A stretch of DNA of 64,000 nt. It comes from Morchella semilibera (taxonomy: Eukaryota > Ascomycota > Pezizomycetes > Pezizales > Morchellaceae). Below the pieces are notes generated by a model. The model did no database searches, was not told the DNA's origin, and saw only the letters and a program-made list of their open reading frames with translations. The DNA lies in assembly GCA_009192285.1 (NCBI GenBank), contig CM018603.1:1043307-1107306 (forward strand). The letters run 5' to 3'. The translations under genes were made by a program, and so were the position numbers. This document shows, in pieces, positions 44,067-55,257 of this stretch (position 1 is its first letter; the number at the start of each line of letters is the position of its first letter).

Positions 44067-45908
44067 ATGCCTCTACATCACTCTACCATCAAGACCTCTT
44101 CACCCCCTCCACCATCCACCATAACCATCATGTACAGCGCCCCCACCCCCCACCCCCCGCCCAACCCCAGTCCCCAGATCGTGCATCTGAGCATGGACTT
44201 CTTCGCGCCACCCATCGGCACGTACCACCCGCAGCGGGGCTTCCACGCTCTCATCCCCGCGCCGCTCGACAACAACGACGACGACGACGACGACGACGAC
44301 GCCGCCGCCGGGCCCTCCACCCCGCTGCGGCCGCTGCGCGCATTCTTCAGCGAGACAACATCGCACAGTATGATTACCTACGCGGCGTGCCAGAAGCTCT
44401 CGCCAAGCTTCAGCTGGATGGGCCAGACGGCCAGGATCCAGGCCGTCTGCACGGGTAGGAGCCGCGAGTACCTCTTCACGTCTGCCGTGGGGGACACGCG
44501 GGAGGAGGATCGCGGGCAGAAGATGGTTATGCCGTTGACGCAGCAGTTGATGGTGCATGGGACGGTGGATCTTTGGTTTATGGTTAGGAATGGGGCGGAG
44601 TGCGAGGAGGAGGAGGAGGAAGGGGAGGAGAGGGAGGAGGGCGGGAGGTATCATTATTTCCGTATGAGCGAGGTGATATTGGTGACCGAGTTTTTCAGTC
44701 CGTGGGCAAAGCCGTCAATCATCACGGTGGAGGAGAAGGAGAAGAAGGATGAGAGGGAGAGGCGGAAGGCGGAAGGAGAGGCGGTGGAGACAGAGTCCTT
44801 TGCGGATCGCGAAGGATTCGAGCTTTGTCTGGGGCGTGATTTCTTCCAATCATACCCTCACCTTCTTTTTGACGTCACGCCTGACCCAGTCTCCGAGCTC
44901 CGCATCTCGTCAGCTCACTACCTGCACTGTGCACAAAAGCTTACCTACGACGGGGACGCGCTATCAATCCGCACCGCCGCGGCCTGTATCGCCCGAAGTG
45001 CTGACGATGCGGGCAGCCTTTCCCTGGAGTGCGGCTTTGCGGTCCATTTTGCTCCCCATTCGGTCTATAATTCCTTCTGCCGCCTGCCTGGTCTGAGGCA
45101 AAGGGGGAAGGTGGTGGGGCCAAACGATGAAAGGTATCTACCCAGTACCCTGGGGCGGGCCTTTATCGCCGGCATCGTCCTAGCACTCGAGATGGCCGTC
45201 TCTCTCGGGCGTCTGTGTATGGCCAGGAGATTCCGGGGAGTAAATATCTATCATTGCACCGACCTTTTCGAGGAGGAAGCCAGGGCGCAAAGGGCCCTAT
45301 ATCAGTCAAAGGGACTCCCATTCCCCAACATGGACTTGATACACAGGATGTTCCAACTGCAAGCCCTCATCGAGAACCCCAAATCACTCAATCTGGGCAA
45401 AGTGCGGTTCATCAACTGCAGAGGCGCAGATAGGCGCCTAGAAAGCGCCAGCATGCTCGCAACCCTGGGCACCGCCATGCGGCCCGTTGAATATCGCGCA
45501 AAGACGTTTGCCGGCTCACGCCTAGTCTCGGGCACCGAGCACCCCGTCCGCTGGGGGATCGAGGACACAACCCTGGACCCCAACACCTACTACATCTCCG
45601 CCGAAGACGACGACAACGACGACGACGAGAAAGGGAATGTTGATCCTCCCTACTTTCCCCTCTTCAGGGGACTCGGGGTCAACTCGCTCTTCGACACGCA
45701 ATTTGAAAAGGGCGAGGACGGGACATTTGCCGTGCCGCAGGAAATGGTTGTGAAGCGCGTGCCGATGTTTCTCAATTTCGGGAACACGAGCACCTATGTC
45801 ATCAAGGGGAAGCCGATCGCATACACGCCGAGGCAGTTGTATATGATTGAGAAGGAGGATGTCGTTAGCGGGCTAGCGCTGGTCAATGTCAACGACGACG
45901 GCACTTGA
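44067..45908 (+). CDS. Retropepsin-like plus RNase H-like protein, probably inactive
   Basis: A 613-aa single-exon protein; a start at the internal Met22 is also possible. After a Pro-rich lead and a poly-Asp run (residues about 69-78), residues about 90-275 resemble a retropepsin-like protease: a segment where DTGA would sit reads SETTSHSMITYAACQKL, and the C-terminal part reads FELCLGRDFFQSYPHLLFDV. A Glu-rich insert breaks this module. Residues about 305-410 resemble the RNase H-like domain of fungal proteins: ECGFAVHFAPHSVYNSFCRL, STLGRAFIAGIVLALEMAVS, then YHCTDLFEEEARA. In active members the first strand has Asp, and the helix has Glu in a RAEL-type context. Here these read RTAAACIARS and GRAFIAG. 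Only the Asp of HCTD is kept. Both catalytic centres therefore look lost. The C-terminal 200 residues are unassigned and include another acidic run. Domain calls are by eye. Confidence 0.7.
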   Translation: MPLHHSTIKTSSPPPPSTITIMYSAPTPHPPPNPSPQIVHLSMDFFAPPIGTYHPQRGFHALIPAPLDNNDDDDDDDDAAAGPSTPLRPLRAFFSETTSHSMITYAACQKLSPSFSWMGQTARIQAVCTGRSREYLFTSAVGDTREEDRGQKMVMPLTQQLMVHGTVDLWFMVRNGAECEEEEEEGEEREEGGRYHYFRMSEVILVTEFFSPWAKPSIITVEEKEKKDERERRKAEGEAVETESFADREGFELCLGRDFFQSYPHLLFDVTPDPVSELRISSAHYLHCAQKLTYDGDALSIRTAAACIARSADDAGSLSLECGFAVHFAPHSVYNSFCRLPGLRQRGKVVGPNDERYLPSTLGRAFIAGIVLALEMAVSLGRLCMARRFRGVNIYHCTDLFEEEARAQRALYQSKGLPFPNMDLIHRMFQLQALIENPKSLNLGKVRFINCRGADRRLESASMLATLGTAMRPVEYRAKTFAGSRLVSGTEHPVRWGIEDTTLDPNTYYISAEDDDNDDDEKGNVDPPYFPLFRGLGVNSLFDTQFEKGEDGTFAVPQEMVVKRVPMFLNFGNTSTYVIKGKPIAYTPRQLYMIEKEDVVSGLALVNVNDDGT

Positions 45909-46062
45909 AGTGGTTATTGTGCCCGGTGCAGTTCAGTCCGGGTATGTGTTTTCCCGGAGGTCCTTCCTGAACGGAGTGTGTAAGCTAACTTGAAGGGTAG
46001 GGAGAGGGAAAAAAACGTCACTGTAGGGTTTTAAGTGCCCTGAGGTTTTTATTGTTTTTATT

Positions 46063-46086
46063 GTTATTATTATTATTATTATTATT
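46063..46086 (+). repeat. TTA microsatellite
   Basis: About eight TTA units, 155 bp after the stop at 45908. Confidence 0.9.
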
Positions 46087-47702
46087 TCCTATATTGGACC
46101 TAGCCTTTGTGGATAAATTGGCTTGGGGGGCTAATTACTACACTTTTGTTTATTAATATGGAAGGAACGGGCGGAACCAAAGGGGGAAGAGAAGATGAGG
46201 ATGATGAGAATATCTGCACTGTGATCAGGATCGATCTGATATAAAGTAGAGCAGGTACAATAGCGGTACAGTACTCCATGTATGTACTCTAGGCGGGAGC
46301 AGAGTATGAGGTACACCGTACATAACACCGCAGTACACACTTCATGCATGTATGCACCTCTGTAGACCCGACAAGCATCCGGGGAAAATACATGTATACC
46401 GGGGGACTGACCGGGGTGCCTAATTTCAATAACTTCAAGACGAGAACCACGCAATAGAAACGAAGCTATGGCCCAAAGAAGGGAGAGACAGAGAGAGAGA
46501 GAGAGGACACTCCATTCCAGTCTGCAGTCCATCTTCTTCGTCATTCTTCGTCCTTCGTCTTTCGTCTAGGGGGGGTAATCAATCGTTCCCCCTCGATCCG
46601 TATGTTCTTGTTTGTCCCCTCCCACATCCACTCCCGAAACGTATGTACCTACATATACATATGTCAGTCGGTAGAGCACCTACTCTATTTCCAAGACCAA
46701 GGTTTTAACAAAGCTGGTGGTGATGGTGGTGGTGGTGATGATGTCTCCAGAACCGGAGCAGAGTACGTAGAGTAACCTGGGCGCTTGCTATTTTTAGTCC
46801 GTTGCAGTGGCGAGTAAGCAAAAGCCCAAACCCGCAGAGTATGTATCTCGGCGGTCGCTCGGCACCCCCTCTCCGTCAATGCCCGCGTGTGGTGGTGGGG
46901 TTGGGTGTGTGCGAGTGTGAGCCCACACAACACGAGTGAGAGGGAATGACGTGAAGTCACGACATGAAGAGGTGATGTTTGTCCAGGTTTAATTCACCCA
47001 CCAGCCTAGCTCTCAGAAGGAATCGTGCCTGCCTTCATTACCTACTCATACATACCCGTCGCAGCATAACGTGCGTGCATGGAAGACTTTTGGCTTTTCA
47101 ACCGTACACACACCAGAAGAGGCTCGAGTCATACATAACTCATTCACATGTTTGCATGTTTGCATATGTTCGCATCCCCCCTCTTTACCTACCTACATGG
47201 AAGACTTTTTTTTTGGGTACATATGGGCGGGGGGTGTCCGACTGGTGTAGGTAGTGAAGTGAAGGAATGGAATGGATGGAACAGATGGATCAGCCTGAGA
47301 CCGACAGAGCGACAGACCAGAAGGAGGGGAGCCTCAAAACGGTCGCGTGGGTTACCGGCTTTTGATGTGATGTCTCACTTCTCGCCCCCCCCTTGCCACG
47401 GCCGGACTCTCGGCTTTTCTAAAGGGGGGAGGGGGGGGGATGGAAGGAATCGGAATGGCCACCACCCCCTCCGCCGCTCGCAGCCAGCGGGAATACCCGG
47501 TTCGGAGCGAGGGTTCCTACGGGGTGGGAACAGTACATGTATGTACCCCACGCTCTTGTAGGTATGTAGGTAGCTTAGTAGGTAGCTACACACATGTCGT
47601 GTAGCTAAACTCACACTCACGGTAACTAGACCTCCCCCCCCCCCCCACCATGGTTCCTCCACATGTACCCCGCAAACACGATCTTGTGCTATGCCCTACG
47701 CC

Positions 47703-47730
47703 TATGCTATGCTATGCTATGCTACGCTAC
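47703..47730 (+). repeat. TATGC pentanucleotide repeat
   Basis: About five units, the last two diverging to TACGC. Confidence 0.9.
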
Positions 47731-47899
47731 TCCTCCGGCTTTTTTTTTTCTTTTCTTCTTCTAACCCCCCCCCCCCCAGGGCTGGATGGAGCTCCTGGAA
47801 TGTGCCCCCCCCCTCCCTCTCTCTTTAACTCTCTACAATCCAATATATATACAATCCACAAGGAAAAATAAAAAAAACATAAGAAAAAAAGGAACAAGT

Positions 47900-47942
47900 C
47901 AGGCAGGCAGGCAGGCAGTCAGGCAGGCAGGCGGGCAGGCAA
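47900..47942 (+). repeat. AGGC tetranucleotide repeat
   Basis: About ten units with two single-base interruptions. Confidence 0.9.
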
Positions 47943-48887
47943 GCAGATCGGAGAGAAGAAGAAAAGAAAAAAAAAAAGGAATGCAATGCAATGCACGAAA
48001 AAGCTGGGTAGGCTTTATCGACGATGGAATGATGCTGCTGCCGGGCCTGGTTGGGGCGTATGTAAGAAGGGAAGAAAAAGGAACACAAACGCAGAAGAGA
48101 GAGAGAGAGAGAGTATCGTCGATACCGATATCGATACATACACCCTCCCTCCCTCTCCCCCAAGAGGAGAAAGCAAAGAACAATCGATCAGATAGCTAGC
48201 TAGTTAGCAACGACCCCCCCCTTTCCTTCTCTTCGACCATACCCCTCCCTCTCCTACCCCAGAACCTTCCTTCTCAGAGAACCCCCTCCCTCTATCCTCC
48301 CCCCGTGGTTATTTGACAGGCAGTCAGACCCCGCTTGTTGGCCATGTAACTGAACCGAACCGAACTGACTGACCGAGGGGTCGGAAATTCAACTCACATG
48401 TACAGCCGCGTGTGATTGGATGGATGCTCAACAAGCAACATGTTGTGTTGTAGCAAATGCAAGAACAAGAAAAGAAAGGAAAAAAAAAAGAATTAGAGAA
48501 TGAATGAGTCGCACCAGAAGAAAAGATAAGAACCCAAAAAAACCAACCGCCAAAATTTAAAAATGAAAGTGATAGATATACAGGGAAAAAAGACAAATTG
48601 CAGAACGCCCTCTAAAAACATAAAAACACTTTTTTTTTTACCGCCTCTTCTTCAACTTGCCCCCTGGGCCCCCCCCGACTCTCTTTCTCCAAATCAATAA
48701 ATAAAAAACATAACTCACAATATACCATTGAAAAAACCCCAATATAGTTTACCCGTTGTGTTTAACTCTCACACTAAAAAAAAAGAAATAATAGTAAAAA
48801 AAAAGAAAGTAAAAAACTCCAACAATGTACTTTTTTTTATAGATCCCTCGTATCCTACAACCGCCTTACCCCCTCCTCCTTCCCAAA

Positions 48888-49403
48888 TTAGACAGCAGTG
48901 AACCACATACTTACGCCTCTCACCGGCGTGTACTGGCTCCTACACTGCTGACTCGTCTCTCTCCTCACACCACTCTTTCTCCTCTGTTGCTGCTGGACCG
49001 GGGGTGGTGGCGGGGGAGCCTCATACGGCTCATCGTCGACCACCCAGCGCACGGTCCTGGCCGTTTTTGTTGGCTTTACCACAATGGGCTTTGGCGGCTC
49101 TAGCTCTGCGGCGGTATAGATGACCTCCTTCTTCAGCGGCGAGGGCTTTGTGGCCGTTGTACTTGATGTGGGGGAGGTGGTGCTAGTACTAGTAGAGGAG
49201 GTGGAGGTGGAGGATGATGAAGCGGTTGTGGTCGTGGTAGAGAGAGGGCTCTTGGACCGGTAGGACTTGAGATTGCGTTCAGGGCCCTTGTCGTTTCGGA
49301 GGACGTACTTGCTGTAGGGCATTGGGAAGGCATGGGCGACGAAGTCGGGGTTGGTGGTGGCGTGCTTGATAAGGGCCCAGCGGTAGGTGTCGCGTGCTAC
49401 CAT
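48888..49403 (-). CDS. Small Ser/Thr-rich protein of unknown function
   Basis: A 171-aa frame with ATG at 49403, behind a strong TATA box. The N-terminus looks folded (MVARDTYRWALIKHATTNPD, then FVAHAFPMPYSKYVLRNDKG). Residues about 50-90 are almost all Ser, Thr and Pro. Then comes VIYTAAELEPPKPIVVKPTK, a conserved-looking RTVRWVVDDEPYE and a Pro/Gln run (APPPPPPVQQQQRRKSG). Near the end a perfect GTAAGT donor follows the codons for PVRG, with a T-rich acceptor (TTTTTTTTAG) about 150 nt further at around 48776. Splicing there would replace the last eight residues by CES. No signal peptide. I do not recognise the family. Confidence 0.7.
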   Translation of the reverse strand: MVARDTYRWALIKHATTNPDFVAHAFPMPYSKYVLRNDKGPERNLKSYRSKSPLSTTTTTASSSSTSTSSTSTSTTSPTSSTTATKPSPLKKEVIYTAAELEPPKPIVVKPTKTARTVRWVVDDEPYEAPPPPPPVQQQQRRKSGVRRETSQQCRSQYTPVRGVSMWFTAV

Positions 49404-49494
49404 TTTGAGTGTGGGGTGGTAGTAATAAGGGGGGGTAGGTTATAGATAGTAGTAGTGGGGAGGCAGATAACGAGAGGTAGGTGACGAGGTGTGT

Positions 49495-49503
49495 ATTTAT
49501 ATA
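49495..49503 (-). promoter_or_regulatory. TATA box of the 171-aa protein gene
   Basis: TATATAAAT on the minus strand, 92-100 bp upstream of the ATG at 49403. Confidence 0.6.
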
Positions 49504-51480
49504 AGAGGTAAGGGAGAAGTTGTAATTGCGTTGATATGTGATAGTTGAAGGAGAACTAGCACACCTAGGAGTTTACTCGAGGCAAAACCTAACGCGTCTT
49601 CAATTCTTCTTGTTGGCTGTGGATTGTAAAGAAAAGAAGAGGGAGAAGAAGAATTCTTAAAGACGGGGGGGTGGTAGAGCCTGTAATTATAAATGGGATG
49701 AATATGCCTAGGATGTGCTTGTCTGCTTTCCTTTGAAGGGGAAGCGTCCAAGGAGGGGGGTTAGGTTAAGTATTGTAGGGTTAGTCCGGATAAAAAAAAA
49801 TAATCGAGCTAAGAAAAATGATCATCGCTCAATGCAGTTAGCGCATCCTATATTCCTGCTCCTGGCCGGCGGTGGTGGGTGGTGGTTGTGGTGCACTCAC
49901 CTCACCCATTCACGAATGAGTAAATGAACGACCCTAAACTGAGTCCAAGCATGGTACAGGATGGTAGAAAAAATTTTTTTTTTTTTTTGCATTGCTTTGC
50001 TTTGCTTTGCTTTGCTTCTCTGCCCGCATTGAGAGGCTGCAGTAAAGAGCCGCCGCGCCCCCGCCTGCCCCATGAAGGGGAAGGGGATGGGAACAGACAC
50101 TGGCAGGCGGTTTTACCTACTGGTTTACCGTAACTTAACCCCCTCCCTCGCCTTCTCTCTCGTCCCAATGTAGCAATTAGGGCCGGGTGGCTGCCATTAT
50201 AACCGTCAGATTCAAAACAAAATGAACAAGGTGTGTGGGTTTTCTCCCTTACTCTTCTCCCTTGACGGTGAGTTATGTAACCCATTATCATTGTTATTAT
50301 TATTACCATTATTCTTTTTTTTTCTGTCTCTCTCTCTCTCGGTTGAAATGGGGACTGCAAATTGATGAGTAATTCACTCCTGTTGTGTGCATGAGCGGTG
50401 GTGGTGGGTGTGTGGGTGCGTGCGTGCGTGCAGATCATACTTAATATCACGTCACAGGGATTTTTTGTGCGGCGAGGCGAGTGAGAGGAGATGAACTTGT
50501 GACATGCACACTTTACAAGCACTTTACTCAGAGTACCCCCCTTCTCTCTCCTTCTCGGGAACCTTGCTCGTGCCTCGTTATTGCTCACCTGGATGGCTGA
50601 GCTGGGTAGTTTTGAAATAAAATCCAGGTTCAAGGGTTGTTCTACAGCATGAGCAAAAATGGATGGTGGGTCATGGTTGCGTTGCGGCGGTCATGGGCCT
50701 GTGGTGGAGGTTAGAGTAAGATGGGAAATGCTGACTGTACCACCTATTTTATTGTCATACCATGTACGTACAGGCGTACCTACATCTATGTCTTTCCTTT
50801 TGATCCTTTCTCTTCTTTTTTCTGTGCCTTTGTGTCTTGTGTCAAGACAGATAGATGGATGGATTGGATGGAAGGGGTGGATGGATGTTGGGGTTGGTTT
50901 GGGGTTCGGTTCTGTTTGGTTTGGGTTGGAATTGTTGGCCAGGATGGCGTTTCTGCCCACAATCGCGATCGTTGCCTAAATGCGGGAATTGTTTACACCA
51001 CCGAATTATTCAACGGCGGATATCCATTTTTTCCCCAAAACCAGTGAGTCCGGGTAACCAGCCCAAGACCCAGAAATCTTTGCCCAACCGCCCCCCGCCA
51101 AACTTTAATCCAACGTCATGGGCCTACAAGAGACTCCATGAATATCATTGGCCATTTATACGAGCTCTGAAAAATATTTTTTCGGTTGCGGGGGAGGGCT
51201 TGGCTAAGGTGTTTATCCGGCCTTCGCTTTTTTGATACATGTATGTAGTTATTGGTTGTTGTTTTTTATTTGGGGGGGGGGGATGAAGGGAAAAAAAAAT
51301 GACACTCTCGGGAGAACGTGAACGTGCCTTCTCGGAACATTTTATCATACCATTCATACCTTCCTTGCCTAGGTTCTCAAGTTTCGGTTTGAGGCTCCGA
51401 AACACACCAGCTTGCCTCCCCCCCTCCCCCTCCCCGCCACACATAAGAATCTCCAGGTCCCCAATTGTGTCCCAGGAACA
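49504..51480. other. Intergenic DNA between divergent genes
   Basis: Contains a TTTGC pentanucleotide repeat after a T run, TTATTA and GA-like stretches, GATG-type repeats near 50860 and a TACATGTA at 51236. ORFs here are low-complexity. No gene seen. Confidence 0.5.
49989..50017 (+). repeat. TTTGC pentanucleotide repeat
   Basis: About five units following a long T run. Confidence 0.9.
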
Positions 51481-52973
51481 ATGTCTCTCCTACGCCAACC
51501 CGCTCTACGTCTGGCGTCCGCTAAGTTGGCCAATAAGCCATTACAGCGTTTCTCTTCTACCGCTGCCAATCTCGCCCGCCCGGGGAACAAAATCCGCAAT
51601 GGCCTGATTGGAACCACACTGGTGGGTACAGTAGCCTTCGGGTACTACTATCTTACAGACACCCGTTCAGCAATACACCAATACCCGGTGGTGCCATTCC
51701 TGCGCTGGTTCTATAGTGGTGACGACATCCCGAAAGAAGCCGGAGGCAAGGGTGATGGTGCAGAAAAAGCACATGAGGTCGGCATCAAAGCCCTGAAAGC
51801 GCTTTACGATATTGGATTCCCACTCCGGGAGCGGGGGGACCACGAATATCTTGATTCTGACGGAATGGGGGTCGAGGTACATCCCCTCCGGCGAACCCCC
51901 CCACCATCATGTGTCTACCACTTGACTGATCAAGTAAAAAAAATAAAAAAAATCACTGCAAACAGCTATTCGGCCACCACCTCAAGACTCCACTTGCAAT
52001 CTCTGCCGGCCTTGATAAGCATGCCACCTGCATTGATCCACTCTTTACGCTCTCCCCCGCAATCTCGCTCCTCGAGATCGGCTGCATCACTCCCCAACCC
52101 CAGGTCGGGAACCCAAGACCTCGCATGTTTCGCCTGCCCACAAGTAACTCACTCATCAATCGTTACGGATTCAACTCTGTCGGTGCCGACGTCGCCGCAA
52201 TTCGCCTTCGCGATCGTGTCCGCCGATATGCCCTCGCACACAATATCTCCGAAGACGATGTCTACAACTCGACCACAATACCCGCCTCGTTGTACCCTAA
52301 CCGTCTTCTCGCCGTGCAGATCGGGAAGAACAAGACCACCTCCGAGACCGACATCGAGGCTGTGAAAAGGGACTACACGGAATGTGTTGGTAAGCTCGGC
52401 CGCTATGCGGACATCATTGTCGTTAATGTTTCCTCCCCTAACACCCCTGGCCTCCGTTCCTTGCAGAAGCGGGAGCTCCTGCAAGACCTTCTCAGCGCTG
52501 TTGTCAAGGCGACCGGAGACACACCACGCCAAGTTAAGCCAAAGGTCGTCGTAAAGGTGTCTCCAGACTCCTCATCACCAAGTGATATCAAGGATATCTC
52601 TGCAGCCATCCTAGGCGCTGGTGTTGCGGGTGTGATTGTGGCCAACACGACAGTCTCCCGGCCGCCGGAGATCCTGGCGTCTCCACAGACCACCGAAGAG
52701 GAGAAGAGGATTGCAGCGAAGGAGATGGGCGGACTGTCAGGGCCGGCACTCTTGCCAAAGACATTGGATCTGGTCGAAAAGTTCAAGAAGGAGCTAGGTG
52801 ATGGGGTGGTGGTGTTTGCTAGTGGCGGGATTACTAGCGGGAAAGACGCAGTAGAGGCTAAGAAGAGAGGTGCAAGCGTGGTGATGGGGTACACGGGGAT
52901 GGTGTATGGCGGAGTGGGGTTCTGGGGAAGAGTTGCAGAAGAGATGGCAAGCATCATGGAGGAGAAAAAATAG
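51481..52973 (+). CDS. Dihydroorotate dehydrogenase, mitochondrial class 2
   Basis: Oxidises dihydroorotate to orotate in de novo pyrimidine synthesis, passing electrons to ubiquinone at the inner mitochondrial membrane. Exons 51481-51876 and 51966-52973 (89-nt intron, GTACAT donor) give 467 aa. The N-terminus is a targeting peptide (MSLLRQPALRLASAKLANKP), followed by a membrane segment at residues about 41-60 (GLIGTTLVGTVAFGYYYLTD). FMN and substrate motifs occur in order: AISAGLDKH, INRYGFNSVG, the active-site loop VNVSSPNTPGLRSLQ with the catalytic Ser of class 2 enzymes, KVSPD, VANTT, MGGLSGPAL, FASGGITSGKDA and MGYTGMVYGG. The second exon would otherwise start mid-domain, which confirms the splice. 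Nothing is missing. This is the ubiquinone-linked type, not the cytosolic fumarate type of baker's yeast. Confidence 0.96.
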
Positions 52974-53681
52974 ATACCTGTGATTTGTGCGATAGACGAT
53001 ATATTATAACTGCGTTCCCTTTTCCATATAGTGTAAATAAAAATTGTGTGCCGTGCTTTGTCGTAGAGCGTTGATCGACTTTGTGCCAATTACTGCGCTT
53101 TCTTAAGATAGAGTTATTTTTTTTTTAATTTCTTGGTAAGCCATGGAAGATTGTCAAGCATTTTAAACGTGTCTTGGCTGAATCAGTGATCTCATTGATA
53201 TGATCCCAAAGCTTGACGTTGATAAACTATTGGCCAGTCATGGCCATCGTAAACCGCCTTATCAGATGCGTACGACATATCCACAGCCCAAAACAGTTAG
53301 ACTGCTACTGCCACTAGCTAGCTGTAACCAGCGATGTTGGTAGTATCTGGCCACGACGGGCTGATGCTCAATTTACGGCAAGAAGTCCATAGTGTTCAAT
53401 TCTGGCCAACGCGCAGATGATAGGTACACATCAAGTCACATCAAGTCACCGGGGGTCTGTCATATATGCAGCAATGCCTTTTGGTTCAGTACATCAGGCC
53501 AGGTTATAATAGCTGCTGGAATATGGTAATGTTCCCTCCCAATGGGTTGGTACGTATCCCCTTAATTAACCTCTAAGCAGTTACAAACCCCTCAAGAGCA
53601 TCAATTGCAATTCATAACCGTGCAAGCATCCATTTAACATGCCGCCCAAACTGTGGCTAATGCTAGCTACATGTACAACGC

Positions 53682-53738
53682 GGGTAGGGGAAAGTCTCCA
53701 GAAACCATGGCCGCAGCCCCAGAGACTTTCCCCTACCC
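53682..53738. repeat. Perfect 17-bp hairpin
   Basis: GGGTAGGGGAAAGTCTC at 53682-53698 and its exact reverse complement at 53722-53738, with a 23-nt loop. A TACATGTA lies 7 bp upstream. It could be a foldback remnant or a hairpin RNA. Confidence 0.8.
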
Positions 53739-54346
53739 CCGTAGTACTTTAAAGTTGATGTGTTCCCTTTTCGCTCAATGTGTTTCAGCAGAATTTGAAA
53801 CCCTTGCCTAACAATCTTCCAACAAACAGGGGGAAACGTGCCGTGTTGATTGGCTGTGAGGGGCCGATGGGAAAAGGAGACCAACCAGCTTGTAAGAATG
53901 GGCGGTGCGGGGTCTTGATAGGGCGAGGTGTGATGTTTCGGGGGTCGATATGTGGAATTCCGGAGGGGGGAGGTCGAACGTACGCATGCGTCATCTAAAT
54001 CGATATACGCCCAGTGGATACTGCATGGTGGCAGCTAGGGGAAGAGTTATGTCCATGGTGTCATAATCAATCCGTGAGCGTGCTAAACGACAATTATATG
54101 AATGATGACGCATTTCGGAAGCTCGGGGGAGGGGAGATACGTTTGCAACTCAGTGAGGAATGCTCCGAAGAGGATAGCTCCACGTTATGCAAGGGGGCTC
54201 CTGTCAAGCCTGATAGGAAGGGGGCTTGTTGTCGAGACAAGGCACTAACACGAGTGCTCAACTTAGAGGCCAGACAACCCATTACTATTAGCACTATCAT
54301 AACCAATAACCACTTCAAGGCCGTACCTACAAGGATGATGTCCCAA

Positions 54347-54364
54347 TCACAAATTATCACTCGA
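54347..54364 (+). repeat. Gapped motif, copy 14
   Basis: TCAC-AAAT-TATCACTCGA, two mismatches, intergenic. Confidence 0.5.
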
Positions 54365-55257
54365 TGCACGTTTTTTTTTTCCCTTCTGCTTGCAAGGGAG
54401 GACGAGATCTAGCGGCGGTATCACGTGATATGTGCATATCGTTTCTCGGCTGATAGGCAGTTTGGGAGGCCTTGATGTTATGCGCGATGACGGCATGGGA
54501 GGAATGAAATGCAAGATAGGATGTCGTTGAGCAAAAAGGACAGATCGCAATTCTATAGAACAGTTTACTAAGAACAAACGTGCTGCCCCAAAAAGGGTAT
54601 ATTTGCATGTATTATTCGCCCATGCCTACGGTTCGTGTAACCACCTAAACAGCATATCAGTCTGACCTTTCCATTGGCTAGTCAGTTTGTGATACCATTT
54701 ATCAATGCTGCGGCCTGAAATGCTTTAATTGGTATTGAATTGTTACGCCTAACCAAGAGGACTTTCTCAAAATACACCAATTAGGGTCGCCTTTTGAGTT
54801 ATGCTCAGCCAGTGAGTACTTTTACTCTGAGTCCGTCGCACAGTAGCAGAAATATCATCCTTAAAACACAAAGAGGTATCATGTCGTTTTCCAATCCTTT
54901 TTGTGAGCAGCGGAATTTCCTGTTACCCTGAAATATGATAATTTGTCCGCGGGATCCTCTTACAGCTAACGACCCATACCAGAGAAGGTTAAGCGTGCTT
55001 TTATAAAGCTCAGGTTCTGATAGGTCTGTACTAGATGAAAGTGGTAGCTAAGATCATAATATAAGCTGGCAATTGGTTACTTCTGTTTGGGGGGGGGGGG
55101 TGGCTAGGAACCCCGCTACCTAACTAACGATAAGCACAATGAGATGAGCCAAAGCTTTGCCCGAGGCCTTCTTTCTGGGGCTTAATGCTGATAGGCTAGA
55201 TCAGGCATGATTGTTTACCCAAACATCTTTTAGTCGAGATCTAAATGAGGTAAGGGT

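Larger units (their letters stand above)
45909..48887. other. Simple-repeat-rich intergenic tract
   Basis: Rich in homopolymers and microsatellites: TTA repeats at 46063, GA near 46488, TATGC at 47703, AGGC at 47900 and GA near 48100. There are TACATGTA palindromes at 46389 and 47534. Apparent ORFs are low-complexity translations. No gene seen. Confidence 0.5.

Noticed and set aside
46655-46712. tRNA-like D-arm sequence (cagtcggtagagca)
   Set aside because: No pairing acceptor or T arm could be found.
47148-48199. Several 70-137-codon ORFs
   Set aside because: All are translations of homopolymers and microsatellites.
50590-50640. A-box/B-box-like tRNA relic
   Set aside because: The B box lacks the conserved CC and no cloverleaf forms.
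54014-54412. 132-codon ORF with a CPWC-like motif
   Set aside because: Starts with GTG, contains another gapped-motif copy, and ends in a Phe run from a T tract.
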